This document shows, one piece after another, positions 1-12,869 of a DNA stretch of 64,000 bases (positions within the stretch are counted from its first letter, which is position 1; each line of letters begins with the position of its first letter). The position numbers and the translations under genes were made by a program. This stretch comes from Hermatobates lingyangjiaoensis (taxonomy: Eukaryota; Arthropoda; Insecta; Hemiptera; Hermatobatidae), in NCBI GenBank assembly GCA_026182355.1, contig JAPFBL010000324.1:186001-250000 (forward strand). Direction: 5' to 3'. A model generated the notes under the pieces. The model worked only from the letters and a program-made list of their open reading frames with translations, did not search any database and was not told where the DNA came from.

Positions 1-130
1 TAATATTTCCGCAAGCTTTGTTCAATTGGAAAGTTCAACCAGGTACCAGAAATTTTATTACGTTTTCAGATTGATATTCAAGACAATTATTGTAATCTAA
101 TATGAGTTTGTTACTAACAAACCTGGAGAT
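1..130. repeat. Dispersed repeat, also at 22648-22770
   Basis: Both places share AATATTTCCGCAAGCTTT-type, CCAGGTACCAGAAATTTTAT and TTTTCAGATTGATATT blocks. The first copy runs off the left edge of the window. Confidence 0.55.
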
Positions 131-1509
131 ATCCAGCACTCTTGTACCCACTCTCTTTCACCCAGAGCAAGCAGACTGTGAAACTTATTTTATTGCACCA
201 GAAGACCTCAAAACGAGGTTTTATTTAGGTTGAGAACTTAATAAAATCTTACTCGAATACAATCCTTTCATATTTTTGTATAAAATACAGAGAGTAAATA
301 AAAATAATTAAAAATTGTCTTTGAAAAATTGTTCACAAATTAAATATATTCTATATATGGACAATGCAAGAGGTTTTATTTATTACTCTAAATGTATATA
401 TGAAACATTCACAAGAAAATAACTAAATTATTTCATATTTATATTTTAAAGAATGAAATGTATTTTTATTGACTGAACTATCAACTAAAGTGTTGACTAC
501 TTCCAACAAAAGTGTGTGTATGTAACATCATGAAATGCCTTATTTGATGACTCTTTAAATGAATAGTGCAGGATATTTAATGTTCGAGGTAGATGGTATT
601 TATATATTTATTATTGATATGGAGGGACTGAGTAGTAGAGAAGTTTATAGTCACTTCGCTATCATGTTACGATAGTCAATAAGGTTATCTGTGGCCAGAC
701 ATAATTAACGGCGAGCCTGAAAATTCTTTCTGATTCACCTCTTATTTCTTTTGTTACCTAACCTAGAAAACACAAAAAAAAAATTGAAAATAGAGTTTGT
801 TTTTATACAGAGGTTGTTCTTCCAAAATCAAGATAAAAGTATGCTTGAATACGCAAATATCCGGCTAAGAATTCAATGAGCACAATTTGAAATTTCATTG
901 TTGCAGGAATTATTTCTAAGCTGGATGAGTATTTAGAAAAGCCTGATTGTTATTTCTTATTATTTATCAGTATAATGTATTCTTGAATAGTCCAAGTTCT
1001 GAAACTTTATAGGTATGAAAAAAACCGCGTTAGTATCCATTGAAGAAGGAGCCAAACTGAAGATGAAGTTTTTCAGAACTATTAATGAAGTTAACGAAGT
1101 CGGTTCTTCAGTACTTAACAAATATTCATATTATCTTCCGACAGAGGCTCAACGAAACAGATATTCTTAGAAAATTCAATGGTATTGAAAGAAATCTCTG
1201 CTTAATAATCAAAAATTCTTCAACCTCTTATTATCATCACTTATGATTACTAATAATATAATATTAGATAAAAGGCAGATATAATGACATAGAAGAATGG
1301 GAATTAAGGTATAGTTTTACAGTATATAATGCTTGAAAGGCAAATTGCTTGAATTCTAGAAGAAGTGGCTTAACTGAATCCTCCAACGCGAGTGGTTTGA
1401 TGAATAAATAAATTAATTAACTTTAAACTAGTTTTCAGAAAAAATCCGGGATACAACAAGTTTGATAATTGGAAATAAAAATATAAACGCTATTTCAAAG
1501 AAATATATA

Positions 1510-2155
1510 AGGTTTATTTACTCAGCGTACTTAATTCGAATTATAAAAGTTTGATGTAGTAAAAAAATGGATTGTTGACAAAAAAATATGTTTTTAATTA
1601 ATTAGTTATAATTAAAAAAATACCTTTGGTATTAAGAAAGTATCAGTTATAGTTGTACTCCCTCCCATAATTCAACAGTAAACTATAATAATAATGCTTA
1701 AAATATAAACAAATTATATCTTTTTTCATTCATAACTATGTTTGTATTTTTAATTTTGTTACCCAAAAAATAATTACATTACTGAGACTCATAAATTTTA
1801 ACATTTCTTCTGTCAGTTCAGGGGTTAAGGTAACAGTGGCTTACGTACACGCCTCAGGACTGGTAAATCAGGGGTTCGATACCCACTGTACTCTTCGATT
1901 TATTTTATGCGGGTGGTGGAAAAAAATCTGAGCCTGTTAAGCCGTCAATCCCGAGCGTGTACGATGTCAGGTACTCGTTACACTTGAGTCAATTTAGGGC
2001 TCTCAATGTAGATTGTTCATTGGGTGTAATTCCAAAGGGTCAATCTTTAGCAAACAATCTGTGTGTTCTCATGTGTGACTGCCACTGCAACCCAACCTAA
2101 TCTTCATCTGTAAGCTTTTAACAAATCATTAGGCTTCACGAATTACGAATATTCT
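1510..2155. repeat. Long inverted repeat, left arm
   Basis: It pairs with 4625-5052. Shared blocks include TTTACTCAGCGTACTTAATT, AAAAGTTTGATGTAGTAAAA, AACAGTAAACTATAATAATA and CTTCACGAATTACGAA. The left arm keeps the whole SINE, while the right arm keeps only the head. Confidence 0.7.
1815..2100 (+). repeat. tRNA-derived SINE-like unit
   Basis: The head has GTGGCTTACGTACACGCC and a perfect pol III B box, GGTTCGATACC, at 1873-1883. The body has GAGCGTGTACGATGTCAGGT and CACTTGAGTCAATTTAGGGC, and the tail GCCACTGCAACCCAACCTAA. Other copies or fragments are at 4660-4750, 16925-17105, 39715-39842, 43975-44205, 44690-44790 and 50862-50960. Confidence 0.7.
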
Positions 2156-2347
2156 TAATTAATTAATTAAACATGGTTTAAATGATTCCTCTTTTTGCTA
2201 ATACTTGTTCATATGTAGTTTACAAAATGAATATTCTATTCTCTTAAACGAGTATTATACACTATTATTAATTGAGGACTTAAATTCCATTGATAACTTG
2301 AAAATTATTTTAAATAATGTATGCAGCTTCATAAGAGAATATGCCCT

Positions 2348-3013
2348 ACTACTTTATTATAAGTGAAGTATAGGGATCGTGAAACAAATACGACCTAGAG
2401 ATTTTAACGGAATTACATGTTTTGATGTCCCCAAAGTCGTTTTATGACGTTTCTCGATGATTTCTGTGCGTGTATGAATGTGATTGAGTGTGTGTGTGTG
2501 TGTGTGCGAGTATGAATGTGAGTGAGTGAGTGAGTGTGTGTGTGTGTGTGTGCGTGTATGAATGAGTGACTGTGTGTGTGTGTGCGTTCGGGATGGGGGA
2601 GGTAATTCAAAATCTTGCGTACGTGCTACAGTCCACAATCTTTGCTAGATCAAATGGGCCTCATAATATAGATGACCTCTATTGTTTCAGAGCAATTAAG
2701 TATGATAGGAAAGTAACTTTTTTGCCAAAATGTATTTTTAGACAACTTTTTATTTCTCTTAAACTACTAAATCTAGTCTCAAAATTTTGGCATTATTTTC
2801 AAAACTACAAAAACCATAACTGGAAAAATTCTCAGATGAATAAATGAAAGGAATTTTCAGATTTGTAAAACATTAAAAAGGTATCTTTTCAATAAAGCTT
2901 AGAAATGTTGACTGTGATTGGATGTAAAAGCTTTTGAAGAAACAAACATCATTATGTTGTAAACCAGTGTGTTATTTTTTTTTTACTTATAGTAAAGTTA
3001 AGTGTAGGCTACT
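2348..3013 (+). repeat. TTTACTTATAGTAAAG-type interspersed element
   Basis: It begins with a degenerate palindrome (TTTATTATAAGTGAAG), then GTATAGGGATCGTG, ACGGAATTACATGTTTTGA and a (TG)n/(TGAG)n tract at 2485-2590. It ends at TTTACTTATAGTAAAG near 2984-2999. The open frames over the (TG)n tract are not genes. Confidence 0.6.
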
Positions 3014-3487
3014 CCAAATTTTTTTTTAATAGCTATAATGTAAAAAAATTAGTTTTACATTAACATTCTATTTGTTTACTTTTACATAAATTACTAATAT
3101 TTGACGGTTTACAGTTAAAAAAACAACAAAATGAAGTTAAGTAATTGTACTTGTTTTAAGTAAAAACAATTTTTTTTATTTAGTTATATATAACTTAAAC
3201 CTTTATAAAAACATCTTTGAAATTGAAGAAAACACTGCTGTGGACGTCAGGTTTTCCTGATTTCCTTTAAGCGTAATTTATTCCATGCAGAGATTTCAAT
3301 AAAATGTTATATTCATAGATCAAAAAAGTATTGCATTATTCAGTTTCTCTCATGGCATTGAATGAGTCTCGGACTAATATAAAGAATATATATACTGTCT
3401 ATAAGGAATAAAACAAAATCAAAAGGAAAAAAACTATTTACGGCTCCACGTGCCCTAATTTAAAAAAAGTATTAGTAATTTTTACCT

Positions 3488-4180
3488 TACTACGAGTATA
3501 GGTGAAGTATAGAGATCATAAAAAAATTAGATCTCGAGATTTTTTCGGAATTACATGTAATATCAAATTAATATTTTACTTAAAAATTACCCACATATAC
3601 TGTAGATGTGCTCTACAGTTTGGAGGTAATTATGCATGATGGAAAAGTCACTTTTTTGGCAAAAATGTGTTTTTAAACAACATTTTTTTTCTTCTGAACT
3701 ACCAGTTCTATGTTTTTGAAATTCTAGCAATATCTTTGAAACTACAAAAGCAATAACTGAAAAAATCCTATTTTAAAATATCTAGAAATATAGATATTCT
3801 TTTCATGAAATGTTGAAACTTTGATTTATGAAATCAATCAGAAACTTCTGAGGAGAATACAAGCTATTCTGTTTGACATATCAAAATAAAATTATGCCTA
3901 AGAATAGAGCATTATTTGGGGAATGAGTTGAGGTAATTTTTTTACAAATAAATGAATTCAATGGGCGTTTTAGTGGATTTTATGATTTAAAAAAATGTTT
4001 CCTGGCGCTAAATGGCTCATTACAGAACAATGAAATTTTTTCAAAAAATGGAAAAAAAATTGGCATTTTATTAAAAAAAAATCCGTTATTTCTTTTGCAA
4101 AGAGCAATAAAGCTATAAAAATTGAATATTTATCCTGGACTGACGGATCATCTGCTATTCTTGTTTAATTTGTTTACAGT
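3488..4180 (+). repeat. TTTACTTATAGTAAAG-type element, partial
   Basis: It shares GTATAGAGATCAT, CGGAATTACATG and the body block AATTATGCATGATGGAAAAG with the other copies. The interior resembles 5955-6680. Its far end is obscured by the inverted SINE-bearing repeat at 4625-5052, and related tail sequence resumes at 5100-5310. Confidence 0.5.
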
Positions 4181-4624
4181 TATTTACATTATAAACTTAG
4201 ATATTTTTTCAGTGAGAATTTCAAATGATAATGACTTAATATGAGATCTAACAAGAATAGAATTTTTATATTTAAACAAATCAACCTCAATCGAACATAC
4301 AATTTCTGATGCTTTCCATGGTCGGATGGATAAACTGTATATCAGGAGTAGATTTCCTTATGTATATAAATAAATCATATGACATTAATGAAAATATCAA
4401 AATAATATTATTATATAAATTGTTGTTATTACAGCTTTATTATTATATCTAATGTGCAGAATATAAATAGAAATATATAAAGCATTTCCTTGTTTTAATT
4501 AATTTCTTTGCTTAATTAATGAAATTCTTCCTCAATGAAATTTTTAAATACTGATAATAATCAACTCAAAAGGGATTTAAGGAATAAGATGCAATAATTT
4601 CGGACACTAATATATTGGATAAAC

Positions 4625-5052
4625 AGATAGGACTTCGTAATTCGTGAAGTCTAATGATTCCTTAAAACAAGGGGTATCGAACCCCTGATTTACCTATCCA
4701 GAAGTGAGCACGTAAGCCACTGTTACCCTGACCTCTAAACTGACAGATGGAATGCTAAAATTTGTAAGTCTCAGTAATGTAATTGTTTTTGATAAGAAAA
4801 TTAAAAATCAAAGATATAGTTATGAATAAAACAACGATATAATTTGTTTATATTTTAAGCATTATTATTATAGTTTACTGTTAAATTATGGTAGGGAACA
4901 TAAATGTATAACTGGTATGTTCTTACTACCAAAGGTATTTTTTAATTATAATCAATTAATTAAAAAAATATTTGTTTTTTAGTCAACAATACATTTTTTT
5001 ACTACATCAAACTTTTATAACTCGAATTAAGTACGCTGAGTAAAACCTTTTA
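4625..5052. repeat. Long inverted repeat, right arm
   Basis: This is the reverse complement of 1510-2155 minus the SINE body. The arms differ by scattered substitutions and short indels, so the inversion is not brand new. Confidence 0.7.
4660..4750 (-). repeat. SINE head fragment
   Basis: On the minus strand the tRNA-like head, with B box GGTTCGATACC at 4683-4673, is followed directly by non-SINE sequence. It is part of the right arm of the 1510-2155/4625-5052 inverted repeat, and the SINE body is missing. Confidence 0.6.
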
Positions 5053-5954
5053 TATTTATTTTTAAATAGAATTTATATTGTTAAAATAGCGATATGAAGT
5101 ACACATTCGTTATATAATCAAAGAAAGGGTGAATGAATGAAATTTTCAATTTTTAGAACAACAAAAAGGTTATTTTTTTTAATAAAATATAAAAATTTGG
5201 ACTTATAATTGAATGTGAAAGCTTTTGAGGAGATAAAAATCTATATGTTGTTAACCAGCTTGATATTTTTTTTATTTTAGTTAAGTAGAGTGTAGGCCAT
5301 TCCAGATATTTTTTTAGCATGAAATAAAATATAAAACGTTAGTAGTGATCTCACTCAAAAATGTGTTAAACTGCAAAGTTATGAAGTTTTATGATAAAAA
5401 TTAAAACTGAAACTAAGAAAAAAAAACATATAATAACATAATAATAAACCAAATAGGTGGGAGTATTTAAGATAATTCTTTAGTAGTAATTGTATGAATA
5501 AGTTCAAAGTTTTACAACATGATTGGTACAGAACGGTCGACGTTTTTATATAGTCCTGTATTTGCATTCAAATGGGTGACAAGGTGGCTTTCTTATCTGG
5601 CTGTATGGCAATAATGTTGACCTAAGTTATGACTTCTCTGGAATAGGGTATCTAACCTAAATCCTCATTTTGTTAGGAAGCGTGACGGAAGAACATTCAG
5701 TAAAAACTATTTCTTTACTATTTTCAAATAGGTATATATAAAGTTACTTTATATAATAAAGTTACTACATACTTTTTTGTTAGATTTAGCATTATTCTTA
5801 ACAATATTCATGTTAACATTTGACCTAATCTAGATTTCACCCATGTCATGCAGAAGAAAGGTTATCACAAAGCACAGGTCGGTAAACAGTCTCCAGTGGG
5901 CGCACGTGCACCCCTCCAATGTCTTCCACGCGCCCGCTGACATTGAGTAAACGT

Positions 5955-6680
5955 GCAAAAATGGGCTTCATAGTGTAAATGTGCTGTATAGTTTGGGAGA
6001 AATTATGCATGATATGAAAGTCACTTTTTTGGACAAAATGTGTTTTTAAACAACATTTTTTTCTTCTAGTCTACTAATTCTATAATTTAGAATTCTTGCA
6101 CTATATTTGAAACTACAAAAGCAATAGCTGAAAATTCTCAGATTTTTAAAACAACTGGAAATATTTTTTATATTCTAATTAAATGTGCATGGGGACAATA
6201 CAAGCCATACCATTTGACGGATTAAAATTAATTTACACCTAAAAATAGAGTAATACATGAGGGCTGAGTTGAAGTATTTTTTTTAAAAAATACATTAATC
6301 AAAAGGGCACTAGGGTCAATTATGTTATCAGGAAATGTTTTTTTAACACTAAACGTCTCAATAAAGAACAATGAAATTTTGCTAAAAAATTTAACAAAAA
6401 ATTAGCAATTTATAGAAAAATATTCGTGGCATTGCAATTCTCGCAAAAAGCAATAAAGCTATAATTACTGCATTTTTCATTCTCGACTACGCTTGTCGAA
6501 TTTGTTTACATTTATTTAGATTGACTTAAAAATTTTTTCAGTAAATTAACTGAAATAAATTTTAAGTTAATAGAAATTGAAATGATTTAATGACTTAATA
6601 TGAGATGGAAGAAGAATAAAATTCTTACATGTAAAAAATCAACGTCAAACTTGCATATGATTTCTGATGCTTTCCATGGT
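5955..6680 (+). repeat. TTTACTTATAGTAAAG-type element, internal part
   Basis: The body blocks AATTATGCATGATATGAAAG, TGTGTTTTTAAACAACATTT and GATTTCTGATGCTTTCCATGG are shared with 3600-4320. No terminus is recognisable at the left edge. Confidence 0.45.
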
Positions 6681-8238
6681 ATGATGGATTTGTCTTACAA
6701 AATGCCCTTATCGATCTAAATGTAGCACCCGTAAAGAAAAAGTTATATCAGTTGTAGATTTTCTAATGCATTCTATATTACCAAACGAATACTATTGTTA
6801 AGTTAATTCTACGGCGATTCGATGACACCGTCATTTTTACTTACATGTTTCTGATTTTTTTTTTAAAACAAAATAAGAACCTTTTGAAGTCTTGAAGAGA
6901 AAAGTTTGACTTAATTCATCAATATAGAAGCAGGTGAGATAAATGATATCAAGTATACGAGATCCACTGGCCATGTAATGTTACAGATAGCCATGTAGGA
7001 TATCTACTACCAATAGGTACAAAAGTAATTTTCTCCTGTAAGAGATTATTTCGTAACGCGAAATCTTCACTTCGTCCTTACAAAAGAGTTATTACTGCTA
7101 TGGTAATTAAGTCTTATAACATATTTCTTAGCTTAATTAATGAAATTCTTCCTCAATGAAATTTTTAAATACTGACAATAATCAACTCAAAAGGGGTTTA
7201 AGGAATAAGATGCAATGATTTCAGACACTACTATATTGGATAAACAGTAGAAGGATAAATTGATACCCCAAAAATATCAATGTTCTTATGTGAATCAGTT
7301 GTATGATATACAAAAATAATTTTTTTAATTACTAATTATGTTAGATGTAATTAACATCATACAAATAATGCAAACTCTGTTTGGAAGTTGCGAAAACATT
7401 TGGTCGCATTCAGTGTGAAAGTGAGGCAATCGCGTTGAAGAGGAATTTTGCAAACCATACTGATAATCAACAGAGGTGAAAGATAATTCTTAAAGAAAAG
7501 TTTTGATTTTGGATAATGAAATTAAAATCCAAAGTTTTTATTAAAAAGGTAAATGCGATCTAGAAAGGCCACAAACTGTAGCCCGGCTGACGCGTTCAAT
7601 GACTCTCAGACCCCATCGTTCTCAGTAGATCCTAATAATTACGACTTGTCTGATAGTTCTAGATCAATGGTTAAAAATAAATTATAATTGACTAAATGTT
7701 TATAGCTACAATAAAACAAAGAAATCATTAAATTGATTATCTAGAAGTTGATAATACTTTACCAGAATGTATATTCTAATTCATAACCATAATTAAATAA
7801 TAATTCAACAAAAATTCAATTGTAAATTTGAGTATAGGCCAATCTAGATTTTTGTATTTGTTTCCTTAATATATTAATTATAATTTATGGGAGAGTTTGC
7901 TTACTGATCAGACTAGCGCATCACTAATAAAACATTTTTCGCAGGTCTTAAAACAGAAAGCAAACTAGATCAAATCTATGCAGTGTGATGCTAGACCAGA
8001 TCTCGATAAAGAGACATAGTGTAATAATGAATTTAATAGAATAGAACACATAGAAAGAGCTGATATAATTCACTTCGATATTCAATTCAATCACCCTAAT
8101 GTATATATATATTGAGATTTATTGAGGGTTTTTGGTCTAATATTCAAAAAACTTCGTTGCCAACGTTTAGATATATATTTATATCATCTTCAGGGCTAAA
8201 AACATTGTTTGGCAACGAAGTTTTTTTGAATGTTTTTA

Positions 8239-8276
8239 GCCCTGAAGATGATATAAATATATATTGAAACGTTGGC
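8239..8276 (+). ncRNA. Hammerhead ribozyme-like motif, family B
   Basis: The core CTGAAGA is at 8242-8248 and GAAA at 8266-8269. An A/T stem II lies between, stem III is the palindrome AACGTT, and stem I pairs GCC (8239-8241) with GGC (8274-8276). A mirror copy at 8159-8196 on the minus strand has TAAA for GAAA and should be inactive. Arms 8122-8206 and 8230-8313 form a palindrome. Confidence 0.6.
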
Positions 8277-8945
8277 AACGAAGTTTTTTGAATATTAGAC
8301 CAAAAACCCTCAAAAAATATATGAACAGTTGGTCAAGAAAAGGACATCATGATGTATATATATTGATGTAAACAAATATTACGTGACTCTGAGAACTGAT
8401 TAAAAACCATAATGAAAAACACATAAAAAGAGTTACTTAGAAATAACTGTCATACCTCACTACTGTGACACCCGACAGCTATAAAGGGAATATTTAGATA
8501 TATACTAAACATAAAGCGGGAGATATGCATTTAAACTGTTATATCAAAGACGAATTAGTGTACACGTATGTACAAACAAATCTGTTAAATTAATCCTTAA
8601 GGAGAAATAAATTATAAGTTGGATTATTCTGGTGTAAAGGATGCATGAATCATTATTCTTTTAAAACACTACTTTCTTTATAAAGTTGTACGCTATAATA
8701 ACTAAGATTATTGCTTGCATTATTATTGAAAAATAAAATATTTCGCTCGTAGTTTTCGATAGATTCTTTATTATCTTCAGAAGAGATTAGCTTATAATAT
8801 TTAGCTATCCCAAGTTATTGGATGTGGAAGGCATAATGATAGTGAAATGAAGGAGTTTATCATAATGGAGCTTTTACGAATAAAAGAAAAGATTTTTTTT
8901 TACAAAAAAAAATATATATAAAAATTAGTAATTATTAAGTATTAC

Positions 8946-9178
8946 CTGAAAAATTGCTATAGAAGTATAAAACTAGATAAATAATTTTCAAGGCCATGGT
9001 GAGGTAGACAACAATGGGTTGGGAAGAGAGGATGTTAATGAACTTAAGCACTGAAGTTGAAGCCAAGTAAGATTGACTCGTGTTCGAGAGAATGAGGTAA
9101 GGCTCCTCTCCCACCACGATACCCCTCGCCACTGTCTGGGCCTTGAATAGCAACCGGAAAAGCCGTTTGTTTACCTCC
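8946..9178 (-). CDS. Unassigned exon candidate
   Basis: A stretch less AT-rich than its surroundings is open in one minus frame from a strong pyrimidine-rich acceptor (TTTTCTTTTTTAG) to a GTAATA donor. It includes FRLLFKAQTVARGIVVGEE and QPIVVYLTMALK. I do not recognise the family. A second frame is open for the first 44 codons, so the coding frame is uncertain. It could be an isolated exon of another gene or a retroelement scrap. Confidence 0.2.
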
Positions 9179-10817
9179 CTAAAAAAGAAAACTTCGCCCA
9201 CCAGAACTTACAAAATCTTTTGATTTTGTCCTGATTAATATATTTACGTTCTTTAGATTACTTAATTCAAAAATATCTTAAAACAAACTATAACATATAA
9301 TAAGTTTTCCTATCTCTCAATTAATATTTTTGAATTTTTAAGTTTTGAGAAAAACTGTTGACACATTCTGAAATTAATTCTGATAATATTTTTTTCTCGT
9401 CAGTTCATTTATATTAAAGGTAGTCCTGAAGGAAGACAAGTGAACCAATAATTTTTCCAGTCTTTAAATTTTGAGAAATTGTGTTATGATTTTTTTTTTC
9501 TTTTAATCATTAAAATATAAAGGTAGGGAATTTCAAAAGTCATTTTCAATAATGAAGTTATATTTTTTTTGGGTCTCTTGATTATGCACAGTCCACTAGT
9601 ACAAGGGTCCATTTTAAGCCGGCTATGTTGATTTGCCCAATCGTACCCTGTAATCAAGAGCTCTTCTCACGCAATCATATGAGATAAGCCCAGGACTATT
9701 AGTGAGTTCTAATACGAAGCAAGTTTGTTCATTTTGGTCTAATAGTTACCGTGCTTGTCTATGTGCCGTAGATTCAAGATTTCAATTTTAATCACGACGC
9801 AAGATTTTTTATGTAGCAGAGAATAACAAATCTTATTCCCTATGCCTCAAAGTGACAAGTTCAATGGCTTTAAAATGACAGGTTGTCGTTAAGAATTCCT
9901 ACTTTAATAAACTTGAGTGACGTAAAATATTAATTTTTCTAAAGGGTGGGTTAGGTTTCTCTAATATATAAAACTTGAAGATAACCTGAAATGAGTCACT
10001 TCTCAGCAATGTAAATGCAAAATCTTTCTTTATTTATATAAATTAATAACATGTTTTTAACGCTAAACAGCTAATTAGGGAACAGCTAATTGAACATAAA
10101 ATTGTCAATTTTTAATAAATATCAATAAAGTCTGATTACCGAAAAGCTATAAAAACTGAAACGTTATCTTAGAATAATTTATCACCTGTTGTACTTTTTA
10201 AGGATGTTTAAACTTAATGAGGTAAGCTTTATTTTATTATTATATCATGACAATTTATATTTTAGATTGTGCTTCCTTTTTTTAAGTTGTTTATTTTCTA
10301 TCCCATTTCAGCATTTTTTTATATTTTTCAACTTTTTTTTGGTTTTCTTTATTTGCTCTCCTTTTGCTCTATTCTTTCCATTTCTTTCTCTTGATTAGAG
10401 AATAAAATAAACACTAAGTCTTCCACAGAAAGTATTTAATGACACACCGCGTTTCGAAGGCTTAGTGTTCATCGTCGGATTGTATCTGAATCAGTAAGGA
10501 GATGTTGACTAATCCTTTGTGGAGTGAGATATGTGGAATGAATGATATATGTGGAAGACTTAGTGTTACTTTTTCTCTTTAACCATAATTAAATAACACA
10601 CAATAACTTCTTGCATAGCTAGCAATTTCTTTTCTTTTTTTTGAGACTCTTACGTTTTATTACTACTCTGTACCGGCTGCGAATCGCTCGTCAATTGAAG
10701 TTCTTAATCTGTCTATGTTATTCATTTCAGTTGAAGATGCAGAGTTACAACAATTATTAAGAAATGTAACCGCTGTCTCCGTGTGACTTTTTAAGTGTAT
10801 ATATATATATATATATT

Positions 10818-11480
10818 ATTAAAAGTAATGCCCAATTTAACTTTTACACTTTTTCTTATCCGTTTTTCAAGCGTTCTCATACTTGACTTCCATGGTTCTG
10901 GAACTAAAAACATAAGTTCACCAAAATTTTTATTACTATACACCGACATGTTTCGGTCATCGTTGACCATTTTCAAGGTTAAAGAATATATAAAATTATT
11001 AATGATCGAAAAGTGAATAACAATTAAAATAAACTAAAATAAACATAACGAGTCCATAACACATATTCACAACTAGGGAGGTTAATAATTTTATATATTC
11101 TTTAACCTTGAAAATGGTCAACGATGACCGAAACATGTCGGTGTATAGTAATAAAAATTTTGGTGAACTTATGTTTTTAGTTCCAGAACCATGGAAGTCA
11201 ACCTCCCTAGTTGTGAATATGTGTTATGGACTCGTTATGTTTATTTTAGTTTATTTTAATTGTTATTCACTTTTCGATCATTAATAATTTTATATATTCT
11301 TTAACCTTGAAAATGGTCAACGATGACCGAAACATGTCGGTGTATAGTAATAAAAATTTTGGTGAACTTATGTTTTTAGTTCCAGAACCATGGAAGTCAA
11401 GTATGAGAACGCTTGAAAAACGGATAAGAAAAAGTGTAAAAGTTAAATTGGGCATTACTTTTAATAAAACGTGTATAAAT
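10818..11480. repeat. Triple inverted repeat with hammerhead-like units, family D
   Basis: One unit is on the minus strand (10818-11082), a partial plus unit follows (11083-11202), then a full plus unit (11203-11480). Each holds stem II GGTC...GACC, GAAACATGTC and a decayed core (CTTGAAAA in place of CTGANGA). (TA)n tracts lie at both ends. The terminal AAGGCCTGCT block resembles that of family C near 62965, so the two families are probably related. The open frames here are by-products of the repeat. Confidence 0.7.
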
Positions 11481-11726
11481 GAAGGCCTGCTCCCCAAATA
11501 TATATATATTTGTATAGGTAGGCAGCAAATCTTTTAAACAAGTTGAATTGAAATATGTAGCAGCCTCTGCATTTACGACTTTTTTACTGACTCTCTAATT
11601 TTCTTATTATTTTCCTTTTATTTTGGAATAAATCTCAAATTAATTTTGCCAGAGACCTTTGAACTTTACCGTTTGGGTTAACATATCATGACAAGTTAAA
11701 CGAATTAGCAGCCAATATATATTTAC

Positions 11727-11764
11727 TTACAAGCTTTCGACTGCATAGTAGTCATCCTCAGGTA
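11727..11764 (-). ncRNA. Hammerhead ribozyme-like motif, family E
   Basis: On the minus strand: stem I TAC, core CTGAGGA (11761-11755), stem II GACT with AGTC, GAAA (11738-11735), palindromic AAGCTT stem III region, then GTA pairing back to TAC. All core nucleotides of a type I hammerhead are present. It is a single copy in the window. Confidence 0.65.
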
Positions 11765-12066
11765 TAATTTTGGTCAAAGATTTAAAGAAACAAATATAAA
11801 ATTATATAAGGAATTATTGAAACAATTTTGAAACAAATTTTAGTTAAACTAATGAATATAAATAAAAGTCAGGAGGTTTGACAAGTTAGCAAACAAGGTT
11901 TGTCAACTTAGCGAAATAACGTCTTATCAGAGGGTGATAAACTCTGAATTATTGCCAAACCGACTTGATCCTGTCTCTCTAATTAATTTGTAGCTATTGT
12001 GGAAATTCTTGTTACTAGGGATAGCTTTAAGGTCGGAACTTTGGACATTGAGACTAGAATTCTTTT

Positions 12067-12087
12067 CTTTGATATTATACTATTATA

Positions 12088-12140
<53 letters not shown>
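12067..12140. repeat. (TA)n microsatellite
   Basis: A long TA run with small interruptions; a second one lies at 12319-12366. Similar tracts occur at 27439-27460, 32705-32750, 34596-34634, 36446-36492, 39130-39176, 53899-53927, 54003-54028, 60243-60267 and 63608-63648. Most abut a hammerhead-like repeat. Confidence 0.85.
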
Positions 12141-12142
<2 letters not shown>

Positions 12143-12317
12143 AGTTAAAAAACGAAGAAGAATAGCACACAGAGTAAAGAAAAGCACTTACAAACTTGAA
12201 TTGGTAAATGCGTTTAAAACTTTTTTGAGTTTGTAAGTGTGTTACACTTACACTCTTCTGCGATTTTGAACTCGTTTTGTGTCCAGTTTGGATAATCTTT
12301 TCGTTTATTAAGTGAGC

Positions 12318-12349
<32 letters not shown>

Positions 12350-12613
12350 GTATGTATATATATATATTATAAATAAAATTACTAAACGGTCCAAACAGGA
12401 CAGATAAATAACTGAAAGAAACAACACATAAAGAACTTTCCACCGGCAGTCTTGAACGAACTTAGCTCTACTTCTTCCCTTTTACTTCCTTTCCTGAAGA
12501 CGAACTTTCTTTCGAGATATTGATCCCAGTAAGTTATGCGTTCTTTATGTGTTGTTTTTTTCTGTTATATATTATAATATATGATCAAACCACAATATGA
12601 AATGGGAAAACAA

Positions 12614-12656
12614 GACTAAGATTTTTCAACCGGAACAAGCGATCTTCGTCAGAGTC
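12614..12656 (-). ncRNA. Hammerhead ribozyme-like motif, family A
   Basis: The minus strand reads GACT, CTGACGA, an imperfect stem II (ATCG with CGGT), GAAA, AATCTT, AGTC. Stem I GACT/AGTC is intact. It forms an inverted pair with 12827-12869, spacing about 170 bases. Confidence 0.55.
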
Positions 12657-12826
12657 AAAAACCCAACTGAGTTTTTGATTTTTGTATATATAGTTTTAAT
12701 CGCACATAATTAAGTGATCTAAACACTTCTTTATGTTACTTTTACGTAAATGTAAAGAAAAATATTATTTTATAGTCATCTGTAAAATAATTGGGTTCAG
12801 TTCAAACCCAACTGAGTTGGGTTTTT

Positions 12827-12869
12827 GACTCTGACGAAGACCGCTTGTTACGGTTGAAAGATCTTTGTC
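12827..12869 (+). ncRNA. Hammerhead ribozyme-like motif, family A
   Basis: The plus strand reads GACT, CTGACGA (12831-12837), stem II ACCG...CGGT, GAAA (12856-12859), GATCTT and TGTC. The last stem I pair is changed relative to the other copies (TGTC for AGTC), so stem I keeps three pairs. Confidence 0.55.

Noticed and set aside
2357..2638. His/Thr-rich open frames on the minus strand
   Set aside because: They are translations of a (TG)n/(TGAG)n microsatellite inside an interspersed repeat.
10795..11537. Antiparallel open frames of about 75 codons
   Set aside because: They are the two strands of the same inverted repeat, with no protein-family features and a ribozyme-like structure that explains the conservation.
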